Shown: positions 16,092 to 24,480 of the stretch, piece by piece
Layout: the number at the start of each line of letters is the position of its first letter
How positions within the stretch are numbered: position 1 is the first letter of the stretch
Source of the DNA: a bacterium UBA2219
GTDB lineage: Bacteria > Desulfobacterota > Deferrimicrobia > Deferrimicrobiales > Deferrimicrobiaceae
Direction: 5' to 3'
Assembly: GCA_002327765.1 (NCBI GenBank)
Contig: DCUH01000031.1
Location: 1 to 33,765, forward strand
DNA length: 33,765 nt
The notes under the pieces: generated by a model
The model's input: the letters and a program-made list of their open reading frames with translations, nothing else
Databases searched by the model: none
What the model was told of the DNA's origin: nothing
Position numbers and translations under genes: made by a program

Positions 16092-17611
16092 ACGGACTTT
16101 ACGGGCTTCGAGGCTTCCGCGCGTGGGCGCTGCTGGCGTTGCTCCTCTTCTGGGCCCCGGCCGCCGCTTCCGCGGAACGGATCGCCGTCCGGCAGCTGCT
16201 CGACACCTCCTCCCTCGGATCCCCCTTCGTCTACGACGTCTCCCAGGACGGCGCGGTCCTCGTCCTGACCGGCGACAACCTTTACGACGCGGGCTCGGGG
16301 AAAAACCTCTTCGGCGAGCCGCTCAAGGACCCCGCGTGGTTCGCCTTCGCGGGGAATAACCTGCGCATCCTCTCGGGCGGCGTGCTTTACGCCGTCGACG
16401 GCGGGGCGCCGCGCAGGCTCCTCGACGTCCCGATGAAGAGCTGCGTCTTCGTTTCCGACGGCGTGCGGACCTTCCTCGCCGGCGTCCTTCCGGACGGGCG
16501 GCCCGCGCTGTTCCTTCTCCGGGAGGGCGAAGGGCACAAGGCGCTCCTTTCCCCCGACGCACCGATCGACGCCATGGCGCTTACGCGGGAGACGCTGTAC
16601 TTTTCCTCGGGGTCCCGGATCTACGCGCTCAAGGAAGGCGGGCCCGCCCGGCTGCTCGCCCATCTTCCGCGGTTTTCGCACATCCTCTCCGTCGCGGCGG
16701 ACGAGGGAAGCGGGCTGCTCTACTTCTCGGACGGCGACGACCTGTACGCGTTTCGGGGCGGGGATATCCTCCTGGTGCGGGAAGGACTAGGGGGGATGCT
16801 CCGCGTCCGCGGGGGCGATCTCTACGTCCTTTCCTGGCGCGGGAACGCTCTGTTCCGGCTGACCGGGATCCCGGCGGCGCTGTCGTCCGCGGGCGCGCTC
16901 GCGCCGCTTGCGGACCCCTGCGAAGCGCCCGGACTGTCGCTCCACTGCCGGGCGGCGAAAGCCCGCGCGGTCTTTGCGGCGCTCGCGGATGCATCCGGTG
17001 ACCCTTCCGTCGGGACCGCGGCGTCGCGCGCCGGGTTGGAGGAGGAAGTGGCGAAGCGGAAGAAGGAGCTCGAGGCGATCCAGGCCGGCCTCGGGAAGGA
17101 GGCGGAAGCGGGATCGGTGGGGATCCGTTGGGGCGGAGGCATCGAGCCGAAGGCGATCCGGCCGAACGACCCGGTCGCGACGGGAAGGGGAGGGGCCGGG
17201 ATCACGCTGTGGGACGGCAGCGAGGTCCGGGTCGGTCCGGACACGAAGGCGGCCGCCGGGGTGTGCGCCCCGTCGCGGGAATGCCGGGTGACGCTTTCGG
17301 AGGGGCTTTTGCATTTCGGGACGTACCGGGCCCCGGTCCCGGGGATGGAGGCGCCGTCGCCCGAGGGGTTCGCGGTCGCCACCGGGTCGCTGGTCCTGGG
17401 GTTCCGCTCGGCCCGGATCGTGGTGCACGCCGCCGCCGGCCGGACCGTCGTCGCCGTCCTCGAGGGACGGGTGAAGGCCGTCACGCCGCGGGGCGAGGCG
17501 GTGATCGTGGCGGCGGGGGAGACGCTCGAGGCGGCGAAGGGCGAGCCGCCGGGCGCGCCCGCGGCCGCCGACATGAAGCGGCTGAATCCGTGGTGGGAAA
17601 ACATCCGATGA
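16088..17611 (+). CDS. Secreted FecR-domain protein with an N-terminal propeller-like region
   Basis: 507 residues from the ATG at 16088, overlapping the upstream stop by four bases. The signal peptide ends near AAASAER. Residues 30-270 contain repeated strand-turn units such as VYDVSQDGAVLVLTGDNLY, LRILSGGVLYAVDGG and LLYFSDGDDLYAFRGGDI, which look like a beta-propeller. A short Lys/Glu-rich helix (about 317-338) leads to a FecR-like domain: NDPVATGRGGAGITLWDGS-EVRVGPDTKA, then SEGLLHFG, and a final VLEGRVKAVTPRGEAVIVAAGE. FecR-like domains act in sigma-factor signalling, but also occur in secreted proteins with no sigma partner. No sigma factor lies nearby, so the second type is likelier. 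Its stop overlaps the next ATG. Confidence 0.85.
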   Translation: MNGLYGLRGFRAWALLALLLFWAPAAASAERIAVRQLLDTSSLGSPFVYDVSQDGAVLVLTGDNLYDAGSGKNLFGEPLKDPAWFAFAGNNLRILSGGVLYAVDGGAPRRLLDVPMKSCVFVSDGVRTFLAGVLPDGRPALFLLREGEGHKALLSPDAPIDAMALTRETLYFSSGSRIYALKEGGPARLLAHLPRFSHILSVAADEGSGLLYFSDGDDLYAFRGGDILLVREGLGGMLRVRGGDLYVLSWRGNALFRLTGIPAALSSAGALAPLADPCEAPGLSLHCRAAKARAVFAALADASGDPSVGTAASRAGLEEEVAKRKKELEAIQAGLGKEAEAGSVGIRWGGGIEPKAIRPNDPVATGRGGAGITLWDGSEVRVGPDTKAAAGVCAPSRECRVTLSEGLLHFGTYRAPVPGMEAPSPEGFAVATGSLVLGFRSARIVVHAAAGRTVVAVLEGRVKAVTPRGEAVIVAAGETLEAAKGEPPGAPAAADMKRLNPWWENIR

Positions 17612-18345
17612 AGAGAGCGATGCGGTACTCGGCTGCCCTTGCGGTCGCGGCGGGGCTCGCCCTGGCGGCGGGCTGCTCGGTGAACACGAAGCTCGTCTAC
17701 GTTCCGAACCCGCCCGCGGCGGACGCACCGAAGCTCCCGGCGAAGGTTGCGGTACTCCCGTTCGAGGACGGCACGGAAAACTTCACCTACCGCGGCGGGC
17801 TCTTCGGAAAGGGCCAGTACAACCTGGGGAAGGCCGGGGTCGCGGGAGGGATGGGCGCCCTGCCGCCGGAGTTCTGGGGCAAGTCTTTCGCCGACGAGCT
17901 CGCGGCGTCCGGGACTTTCCGGTCGTCCCGTTTCGTCTACGGCCGGTCCGAAGTCAGGGAGGAGGACTATCTGGTCGAGGGCACCCTCAAAAAAGCCGAC
18001 TTCGCCTCTTCCTGGGAATTCCCGAACGCGATCCTCGCCTCGTTCCGCGCCACGCGGATGTCCGACGGGAAGCGCGTGTGGGAAAAGGAGTCGGGAGCAT
18101 CGTGGGAGTCGCCGGACGTTTCCACGGCGTGCGCCGTCAGCATGAAGTGCTCGATCGGGAAGGCGCACGAGGACTGGAACCGGCGGATGAACGCCGTGCT
18201 GGCCGAGGCCCGGAAGGACTTCGTCGCCGCGCTGGCGGCCCTTGCGGAAGGCGGGCCCGGCGGGAGCGCCGGACCGAAGGCGGCGGAGCAGCCCGCGGGG
18301 GAACCGGTGGACCGGACGATCGAAAACATTCTCAAAGGCAAATAA
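17608..18345 (+). CDS. Lipoprotein of a tandem paralogous triplet, copy 1
   Basis: 245 residues from the ATG at 17608, overlapping the stop of the FecR-domain gene. The lipobox is LALAAGC, Cys about 23. The mature start (VYVPNPPAADAPKLPAKVAVLPFEDGTENFTYRG) has a strand followed by a conserved DGTENF. The middle has P-P-E-F-W-G-K-S-F-A-D-E-L-A-A-S-G-T-F and YLVEGTLKKADF. A disulfide candidate, CAVSMKC, precedes a helical tail ending in DRTIENILKGK. The (K)VAVLPF-E/D-D opening followed by a search for a surface-exposed EL...SG-F pattern is shared by envelope lipoproteins such as CsgG, LptE/GNA1162-like and ABC-auxiliary lipoproteins. Similarity in fold is inferred, not shown. See copies 2 and 3 at 18366 and 19126. 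Confidence 0.85.
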   Translation: MKRAMRYSAALAVAAGLALAAGCSVNTKLVYVPNPPAADAPKLPAKVAVLPFEDGTENFTYRGGLFGKGQYNLGKAGVAGGMGALPPEFWGKSFADELAASGTFRSSRFVYGRSEVREEDYLVEGTLKKADFASSWEFPNAILASFRATRMSDGKRVWEKESGASWESPDVSTACAVSMKCSIGKAHEDWNRRMNAVLAEARKDFVAALAALAEGGPGGSAGPKAAEQPAGEPVDRTIENILKGK

Positions 18346-18365
18346 CCCGGCAGGGAGGGCAATCG

Positions 18366-19106
18366 ATGAGACGCACGGCTCGATGGATCGGTTTTGCGGC
18401 GTTCGCGGGGTTCCTGGCCATGGCGGCCGGGTGCGCGGTCAACTCGAGCTTCACCTACAAGCCGAACCCGCCCGCGGCGGGCGGACCGAAGCTCCCGGCG
18501 AAGGTGGCGGTCCTGCCGTTCACCGACGGGACCGAGAACTTCACCAAGCGGGGATCGGCATTGAGCGACGGCCAGTACAACCTGGCGAAAGCCGGGATCT
18601 CGGGGAGCATGGACGCCCTGACGCCGGAGCTCTGGGGGAAGTCTTTCGCAGACGACCTGGCGGCCTCCGGCAGCTTCCAGTCGGCCCGCTTCGTCTTCGC
18701 ACCCTCCGAGATCAAGGACGAGGGCTACTCCGTGGACGGCACGCTGAAGAAGGCCAATTTCGCGGCCACGTTCGACTACGCGAACGAGATCCTCGTCTCC
18801 TTCCGGGCCACCAGGGTTTCCGATAAGAAGATCGTCTGGGAAAAGACATCGGGTCGGGTCTGGAAGACCCCGAGGAACGTGTACGCCGGCTGCGGGATGG
18901 GGATCCAGTGCATGACCGACAAGATGCACGGCGACTGGAACAAGGAGATGGTCTCGATATTCGCAGAGGCGCGGGCGGACCTGGTGGGGACGCTGGCGGG
19001 CCTTTCGGAAGGCGGGGCCGTGAGCGGCGCGGCGCCGAATGCCGCGGGGCAGGCCGCCGTGGAATCCGTCGACCGGACGATCGACAAGATCCTCAAGGGG
19101 AAGTGA
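18366..19106 (+). CDS. Lipoprotein of a tandem paralogous triplet, copy 2
   Basis: 246 residues from the ATG at 18366 with GGGAGGG about 8 bases upstream. The lipobox is LAMAAGC. It aligns without large gaps to copy 1: YKPNPPAAGGPKLPAKVAVL, then TDGTENFTKRG, YNLAKAGISGSMDALTPELW, KSFADDLAASGSF and YSVDGTLKKANF. The cysteine pair is CGMGIQC, and the end is SVDRTIDKILKGK. The Gly/Ala-rich linker before the terminal DRTIDKIL helix is the most variable part. The spacing of 20 bases to copy 1 and under 25 bases to copy 3 indicates one transcript. The conserved C-terminal helix after a disordered linker looks like a docking peptide. Function unknown. Confidence 0.85.
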   Translation: MRRTARWIGFAAFAGFLAMAAGCAVNSSFTYKPNPPAAGGPKLPAKVAVLPFTDGTENFTKRGSALSDGQYNLAKAGISGSMDALTPELWGKSFADDLAASGSFQSARFVFAPSEIKDEGYSVDGTLKKANFAATFDYANEILVSFRATRVSDKKIVWEKTSGRVWKTPRNVYAGCGMGIQCMTDKMHGDWNKEMVSIFAEARADLVGTLAGLSEGGAVSGAAPNAAGQAAVESVDRTIDKILKGK

Positions 19107-19125
19107 GATGTCTGGAGCATATCCG

Positions 19126-19860
19126 ATGAGCCGCCTGGTCCGATGGGCGGAAATTTCGCTGGGGGCGGCGTTGATCGCGCTGGCCGCGGGCTGCTCCTCC
19201 GGCGCCCGGCCGTTCGTCTACAAGGCGAACCCGCCGGCACCGGGAGCGGAACGGTTTCCCCTGAAGGCGGCGGTCCTCGCCTTCAAGGACGGCACGGAGG
19301 ATTTCACGAGGCGGGGGAGCCTCCTGAATCCGGACGGGCTGACGCACAACGCGGCGAGATCCGGGTGGCTGCCGGCGGAGCTGTGGGCGAAGACGCTTGC
19401 GGACGACTTGTCGGCCTCGGGAGGCTTCCGTTCGGTCCGTTTCCTCTACGACGCTTCGGAGCTTCGGGACGAGGATTTCCACATCGAGGGCACGCTGGAA
19501 AAAGCGTACGTCCCCGGTGTTCCATATGAAAAGCCCACCGAATACGCTTTCGCGCTCCGGGCCTTCCGCAAGGCGGACAAGGCGCCGTTCTGGGAAAAGG
19601 CGGTCGCGAGGTCGTTCCTGGTTCCGAAAAACCGTTACGACGGGTGCGGGATGAAGGTCCGGTGCATGGTGGACCGGAGCGAGGAGGACCTGAACCGGGT
19701 GATGCGGGAGATGTTCGCGGAGGCCCGGGAGGATCTGGAGAAGACGCTGGCGGCGCATTCGGCAGGCGGGGCTGCGGAAGGCGCGGCACCGAAGGGCGCG
19801 GGGCAGCCCTCCGGGGAATCCGTGGACCGGACGATCGACAAGATCCTGAAAGGGAAGTGA
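19126..19860 (+). CDS. Lipoprotein of a tandem paralogous triplet, copy 3 (divergent)
   Basis: 244 residues from the ATG at 19126, which has GGAG eight bases upstream. An in-frame ATG at 19108 is possible and would add six residues. The lipobox is LIALAAGC. The landmarks match copies 1 and 2 but are more diverged: YKANPPAPGAERFPLKAAVL, DGTEDFTRRGS, ELWAKTLADDLSASGGF, DFHIEGTLEKAYV, a CGMKVRC cysteine pair and the nearly invariant end SVDRTIDKILKGK. The central YNL(G/A)KAG segment of copies 1 and 2 is replaced by LTHNAARSG. The stop is four bases from the end of the convergent permease gene, so the run ends here without an obvious hairpin terminator. Confidence 0.84.
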   Translation: MSRLVRWAEISLGAALIALAAGCSSGARPFVYKANPPAPGAERFPLKAAVLAFKDGTEDFTRRGSLLNPDGLTHNAARSGWLPAELWAKTLADDLSASGGFRSVRFLYDASELRDEDFHIEGTLEKAYVPGVPYEKPTEYAFALRAFRKADKAPFWEKAVARSFLVPKNRYDGCGMKVRCMVDRSEEDLNRVMREMFAEAREDLEKTLAAHSAGGAAEGAAPKGAGQPSGESVDRTIDKILKGK

Positions 19861-19864
19861 GCGG

Positions 19865-21217
19865 TCAGGCGCCTTTTCCCTTGAAGTACAGGTACACCGG
19901 CACGCCCGACAGGACGCAGCCGACCGCCAGCGACGACTCGACCGGGCGCTCGAAGAACGACAGGAAGAGGACCCCGGTCCCGGCGGCGAGATAGGCCGCC
20001 GGAGCCCATGGATAGCCGGGAAGCGTGTTTTTCCCGCCCGGCGCCGGGCCCGCGGCCCGCAGCGCCTTCAGCCGGAAGACGCTCGCCGCGGCGAGCAGCG
20101 GGAAGATCCCCAGCGCGAACCCCATCACGGTCAGAATCTGGTCGAACGTCCCCGTGAGCGCCATCAGCGAGGAGACGGCGCCCTGCAGGGCGATCGACCG
20201 CCCCGGGGCCCCGGTCGCCGGGTTTACGGCCGCGAGCCCCCCGAAGAACAGCCGGTCCTTCGCCATGGAGTAGTACACCCGCGGCCCCAGAATGAGGAAT
20301 GCGCTCAACGACGAGAACAGGGCGAAGGCGACCAGGAGCGAGAAGGCGGTCCCCATGGAGCGGCCGAAGAGTTTTTCCATGGCGAGCCCGCCGACCGCGA
20401 TGACGCCCTTCATCTCCGCCGGCGGCACCGCGTAGACGAACACGACGTTGACGAGCAGGTACAGCGCGACCACCGCGCCGGTCCCCAGAAGGAGCGACCG
20501 CGGCAGCGTCCTCTCCGGGTCGCGGATCTCCGAGCCGATGTAAGTCGCGGCGTTCCACCCGCTGTAGGCGAACAGGATCCACATCAGGGAGAGTCCGGTC
20601 GTCTTCATCCCTCCGAAGGAGAAGGGGAGCGGGTCGCCCTGTGCGAAGTGGGAGACGCTGCCCGACCCGAGCAAAAGACCGCCGACGACCATGCAGGCGA
20701 TCAACCCCATCTTGAACAGCGTCAGGACGTTCTGGACCCGCGTGCCGAATTCGGCCCCCCGCATGTGGATCCCGGTGAACAGCAGGATCACGCCGACGGA
20801 GAGCGCTTTCTTCAGGAGCGCCGGATTTCCCCCGTCGAGGAGCCGGGGGTACGCCTGGAAGAAGTATTCGGAGCAGCCGATGGCCGACGCCGCGATCGGG
20901 GCGGAAAAACCGACGAGGAAGGAGGTCCACCCGGCGAGGAACCCCAGGAGCGGATGGTAAAGCCGGGAGAGGAAGACGTACTCGCCGCCCGCCTCCGGCA
21001 TCTCGGCGCCGAGCGCCCCGTAGGTGAGCGCGCCGCAGAGGGCGACGCCCCCCCCGGCGACCCACAGGGCGAGCATCAGGAGCGGGTCCCCGAGGGCGCC
21101 CAGGATCAGCCCGCTGGTGGTGAAGATCCCCGAGCCGACCATGTTGGCGATGACGACGTTCGTCACGGGGAACAGGCCGAGCTTCCTCTCCAGCTCTCTC
21201 CCGGGTCCGCTTCCCAT
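19865..21217 (-). CDS. APC-superfamily amino acid permease
   Basis: 450 residues on the minus strand. The ATG at 21217 has AGGAG about ten bases upstream; the frame is open further but without a ribosome site. About twelve hydrophobic segments cover the whole length. The N-terminal signature is classic for the APC/LAT type: a KLGLFPVTNVVIANMVGSGIF stretch (TM1 with the G-S-G-I-F unwound substrate site) followed by ALWVAGGGVALCGALTYGALG and EMPEAGGEYVFLSRLYHPLLGF. YSGWNAATYIGSEIRDPERTLPRSL matches TM6 and the following loop. It should import, or exchange, amino acids by proton or substrate coupling; specificity cannot be read here. It is transcribed against the lipoprotein triplet and divergently from the 21372 ORF. 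Confidence 0.92.
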   Translation of the reverse strand: MGSGPGRELERKLGLFPVTNVVIANMVGSGIFTTSGLILGALGDPLLMLALWVAGGGVALCGALTYGALGAEMPEAGGEYVFLSRLYHPLLGFLAGWTSFLVGFSAPIAASAIGCSEYFFQAYPRLLDGGNPALLKKALSVGVILLFTGIHMRGAEFGTRVQNVLTLFKMGLIACMVVGGLLLGSGSVSHFAQGDPLPFSFGGMKTTGLSLMWILFAYSGWNAATYIGSEIRDPERTLPRSLLLGTGAVVALYLLVNVVFVYAVPPAEMKGVIAVGGLAMEKLFGRSMGTAFSLLVAFALFSSLSAFLILGPRVYYSMAKDRLFFGGLAAVNPATGAPGRSIALQGAVSSLMALTGTFDQILTVMGFALGIFPLLAAASVFRLKALRAAGPAPGGKNTLPGYPWAPAAYLAAGTGVLFLSFFERPVESSLAVGCVLSGVPVYLYFKGKGA

Positions 21218-21371
21218 CGTCCGCCGTCTCCTGCACGCGGGATTCCTGCGGCGACGCCGCGCCTTCGGCCGCCACGGCGCAGTATACCTTGAACCTCCCC
21301 GCTTGGCCCCCGGGGACCCCGTTAAAGTTTTCCCCGGCATCGTCCGATAACAGATATAGGGGGAGTGCGCG

Positions 21372-21740
21372 TTGGGGACGGACATGACGGGCGCGATCGA
21401 AGCCGGTTCTCTCCGGTCCGCATTCCTGAACGGCGTGCGGGAGTACTCCTCCTGCCGTGCCGCCGCGCCGCCGGAAACCGATTCCGAATGGAGATCGGGC
21501 ATTCCCGACGCGGTCGACCTGTCGGACGGGTCCCGGCGCGCGGTCCTGGTATCGACTTCGCGCGAGATCGTCCCATCGCATCGCTCCGGGCGGCCGGGAC
21601 AGGTCGCGCAATCCGGGGTGCGGGAAGAGGCGGGCCTCGCGTTTCGCGGAAGCGCGGCCGACATTCCGTCCGTGCTTGCGAGATACCGGTCCCTCTCGGG
21701 CCCGGCGGATTCCGCCCCGCTGGTGGACCTGTTCGTCTGA
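21372..21740 (+). CDS. Small hypothetical protein upstream of hldD
   Basis: 122 residues if started at the TTG at 21372, six bases after AGGGGGAG; an ATG at 21384 is the alternative. Nothing in it is recognised. It has no signal peptide or membrane segment. It is Ser/Arg/Pro-rich with a helical ADIPSVLARYRSLSG near the end, resembling small proteins with a terminal helix. It lies 22 bases before hldD, in the divergent space to the permease, on the same strand as hldD. High-GC sequence keeps many wrong frames open, so the reality of the gene rests mainly on the ribosome site and placement. Confidence 0.45.
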   Translation: MGTDMTGAIEAGSLRSAFLNGVREYSSCRAAAPPETDSEWRSGIPDAVDLSDGSRRAVLVSTSREIVPSHRSGRPGQVAQSGVREEAGLAFRGSAADIPSVLARYRSLSGPADSAPLVDLFV

Positions 21741-21762
21741 TATCGGGTATCCTTATATCATC

Positions 21763-22731
21763 ATGGCCAAAACGTTCATCGTCACCGGCGGCGCCGGGTT
21801 CATCGGAAGCAACCTCGTCCACGCGCTCAACGAACGGGGGGAGACGGACATCCTGGTCGTCGACCATCTGAACCACCCCGACAAGCGGCGCAACCTGGAG
21901 CGGCTCCGTTTCCGGGACTTCGCCGACAAGGAGGAGTTCCGCAAAAGCCTGCGCGAAGACCGCCTCCCGGCGGCTTCGGGGGTGTTCCACCTGGGGGCCT
22001 GCAGCTCCACGACGGAGATGAACGAGGCCTACATCAACGACAACAACTACCTGTATACCCGGGAGTTGTGCGAATGGTCGCTGCGCTCCGGGGCGCGGTT
22101 CGTCTACGCGTCGAGCGCGGCCACGTACGGCGACGGCTCCCTCGGCTATTCCGATTCCGACGAGGCGACGCCCGCCCTGAAACCCCTGAACCCGTACGGC
22201 AGGAGCAAGCAGATGTTCGACCTGTGGGCGCTTTCGACGGGGGCGCTCCGCAGGATCGCCGGGCTCAAGTACTTCAACGTGTACGGCCCCTGGGAAGACC
22301 ACAAGGGCGACATGCGCTCCCTGGTGCACAAGGCGTATGGGCAGATGATGCGCGAGGGGAGGATCACCCTGTTCAGGTCGTACCGGCCCGAGTACCGCGA
22401 CGGCGAGCAGGTGCGGGATTTCATCCACGTCTCCGACGCCGTGGCCGCCACGCTGTTCTTCTTCGACCGCCCGGAGGCGTGCGGCCTGTTCAACTGCGGC
22501 ACGGGGAAGGCGCGGACCTGGATCGACCTTGCGAACGCGGTGTTCTCGGCGGCGGAGGTCGCTCCGCGGATCGAGTTCATCGAGATGCCGGAGGCGATCC
22601 GCGACAAGTACCAGTACCACACCTGCGCCGACCTGGCGAAGCTGCGCGCGGCGGGGTACGCGGCGCCGTTCCTCTCCATCGAGGAGGGCGTCCGGCGCTA
22701 CGTCCGGGAGTATCTCTCGAAGCCGGGGTGA
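21763..22731 (+). CDS. hldD: ADP-L-glycero-D-manno-heptose 6-epimerase
   Basis: 322 residues, ATG at 21763. This is an extended short-chain dehydrogenase/reductase. The NADP-binding TGGAGFIGSN is at about residues 8-17. The HldD-typical FHLGACSSTTE lies at about 75-85. ASSAATYGDG holds the Ser (about 118), and N-P-Y-G-R-S-K has catalytic Tyr 145 and Lys 149. FNVYGPWEDHKGDM and VRDFIHVSD follow. These motifs are specific to the enzyme that converts ADP-D-glycero- to ADP-L-glycero-manno-heptose for the LPS inner core, in the cytoplasm. The length matches the family (about 310-330). No strong ribosome site precedes it. The following eptA-like gene also acts on LPS. It supports a Gram-negative host for this part. 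Confidence 0.95.
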   Translation: MAKTFIVTGGAGFIGSNLVHALNERGETDILVVDHLNHPDKRRNLERLRFRDFADKEEFRKSLREDRLPAASGVFHLGACSSTTEMNEAYINDNNYLYTRELCEWSLRSGARFVYASSAATYGDGSLGYSDSDEATPALKPLNPYGRSKQMFDLWALSTGALRRIAGLKYFNVYGPWEDHKGDMRSLVHKAYGQMMREGRITLFRSYRPEYRDGEQVRDFIHVSDAVAATLFFFDRPEACGLFNCGTGKARTWIDLANAVFSAAEVAPRIEFIEMPEAIRDKYQYHTCADLAKLRAAGYAAPFLSIEEGVRRYVREYLSKPG

Positions 22732-22799
22732 GGCGGAGCCATCGTACGCCGCACCCCTTCCCCTGAAACTTTCCGGCAGCCTTTCCTGTCTAACGGAAG

Positions 22800-24428
22800 A
22801 TGCGAAGAACTAAGCCCGGGGAAAAGGCGTTTCCAGGCCTCACCGCGCCGCTCCTTGCTATCCTGGTTGCATTTTTTCTCGTGGTTTCTGGGAATTACGC
22901 GTTTTACCGCAGTCTGCTGGCCGTTTACCCCCTGGCATGGAGGAGCGCGCCTTTCCTGGCATCCGTTTCCTTCGTGCTGTTCTGTCTCACGGCCCTTTTT
23001 CTCCTGGCTTTCGGCTGGCGGCGCACCCTGAAGCCTTTGCTGATCCTGGTGCTCCTGGTATCGTCGGTAACGAGTTATTTCATGAACACCTACAACGTCG
23101 TGATCGACGTCCAGATGCTGAGGAACGTCCTCCAGACCGACCCGGCCGAAACGATGGATCTTTTGAGCCCCCGCATGGCGGGGTATTTCCTGTTCCTCGG
23201 GCTGCTTCCCGCGGCATGGGTGACCAGGGCCCGGGTGCGGCTCCGCCCCTGGAATATCGAGGCCCGTTCGAGGCTGAAATACGCCGCGGCCCTGCTCCTG
23301 GCACTTCCGGCGGTCGCGATCGCCTTTTCCGGAAATTACTATTCCTTCCTAAGGGAACACAAGCTCGTGCGGTCGTACGCCAACCCGGCGGCATGGATCT
23401 TCTCGACCGGCCGGCTCGCCTTCGGTTCGGCGAAGGCGAAGGCGGTGCGTCCGGTCGGCGAGGACGCGGCGATACCGGCGACCGATACCGACAGGGAACT
23501 GATCATCCTGGTGGTGGGCGAGGCGGTCCGGGCGGACAAGCTCTCGCTGAACGGGTACGCCAAGGAAACCAACCCGCTGCTCGCCCGGGAGGACGTCGTC
23601 AGCTTCACCAGCTTCTATTCCTGCGGGACGACGACGTCGTTTTCCGTTCCCTGCATGTTCTCCGTTTTCGGCAGGAAGGATTACAGCGAAGGAAAGGCCC
23701 GGGAAACGGAAAACCTGCTGGATGTCCTCAGGCACGCGGGCGTCAATGTCTTGTGGCGGGACAACAACTCCAACTCGAAAGGGGTAGCGGAGCGGGTCAC
23801 ATATGAGGACTACAAGAGTCCCGGGAAAAATCCGCTATGCGATACGGAATGCCGGGACGAAGGGATGCTCGGAGGGCTTCAGGATTACATCGACCGGACG
23901 GAAGCCGGCGACATCTTCATCGTCCTTCACCAGATGGGCAACCACGGCCCCGCTTATTACAAGAGATACCCCGGAAGATTCGAGAGGTTCGCTCCGGTCT
24001 GCCGCTCGAACCAGCTGGAGCAGTGCACGGGCGAGGAGATCGAGAACGCCTACGCCAACGCCGTCCTGTACACGGATTATTTCCTGTCGCGGGTCATCGG
24101 CCTGTTGAAGGCGAACTCGAAGGATTTCCACACGGCGATGGTGTACGTCAGCGACCACGGCGAATCGCTCGGCGAGAACCGCGTCTACCTGCACGGCCTC
24201 CCGTACTTCGTGGCTCCCGACGAGCAGAAGCATGTGGCCGCGGTCATGTGGTTCGGGGACTCCTTCGGGGTCGACCGGAAGGCGTTGAGGGCGATATCGG
24301 GGCTCCGGTTCTCCCACGACAACCTGTTCCACACGGTCCTCGGGATGATGGAGATCCGTACGGCCGTGTACAAGAAGGACCTGGATATCCTGAATTTCGA
24401 TCGTTCCCTGGCCGGCGTCCGGAGGTAG
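22800..24428 (+). CDS. eptA: Lipid A phosphoethanolamine transferase (EptA/MCR family)
   Basis: 542 residues, ATG at 22800. Five hydrophobic segments fill residues 12-175, followed by a periplasmic alkaline-phosphatase-fold domain. The catalytic set of EptA and MCR enzymes is present: VVGEAVRADKLSLNGY (metal ligand Glu 241), SCGTTTSFSVPCMFS (nucleophile Thr 279 between Cys 275 and 285), HQMGNHGPAYYKRYP (His 377 and His 382), SDHGESLGEN (Asp 452, His 453) and YLHGLPY (His 465). Spacing between these matches MCR-1 closely. It should transfer phosphoethanolamine from phosphatidylethanolamine to lipid A at the periplasmic face, lowering surface negative charge. This family can also modify other LPS sugars, so the exact acceptor is inferred. 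It lies 69 bases after hldD. Confidence 0.94.
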   Translation: MRRTKPGEKAFPGLTAPLLAILVAFFLVVSGNYAFYRSLLAVYPLAWRSAPFLASVSFVLFCLTALFLLAFGWRRTLKPLLILVLLVSSVTSYFMNTYNVVIDVQMLRNVLQTDPAETMDLLSPRMAGYFLFLGLLPAAWVTRARVRLRPWNIEARSRLKYAAALLLALPAVAIAFSGNYYSFLREHKLVRSYANPAAWIFSTGRLAFGSAKAKAVRPVGEDAAIPATDTDRELIILVVGEAVRADKLSLNGYAKETNPLLAREDVVSFTSFYSCGTTTSFSVPCMFSVFGRKDYSEGKARETENLLDVLRHAGVNVLWRDNNSNSKGVAERVTYEDYKSPGKNPLCDTECRDEGMLGGLQDYIDRTEAGDIFIVLHQMGNHGPAYYKRYPGRFERFAPVCRSNQLEQCTGEEIENAYANAVLYTDYFLSRVIGLLKANSKDFHTAMVYVSDHGESLGENRVYLHGLPYFVAPDEQKHVAAVMWFGDSFGVDRKALRAISGLRFSHDNLFHTVLGMMEIRTAVYKKDLDILNFDRSLAGVRR

Positions 24429-24431
24429 AGC

Positions 24432-24462
24432 CGGGCGGGAGGCCTTCGGCGCCCCCCGCCCG
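24432..24462. terminator. GC-rich hairpin between convergent genes
   Basis: CGGGCGGG (24432-24439) can pair with CCCGCCCG (24455-24462) across a 15-base interior that may itself fold. It sits directly after the eptA-like stop and before the end of the convergent lipoprotein gene. There is no T-tract on either side, so the terminator role is only likely. Confidence 0.45.
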
Positions 24463-24480
24463 CCGATTCGAGGGCGAGGA

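Noticed and set aside
16088..17611. FecR-type anti-sigma regulator of iron uptake
   Set aside because: No sigma factor or TonB receptor gene is adjacent, and the protein has a cleavable-looking signal peptide and a propeller-like N-terminus rather than the FecR single-TM layout.
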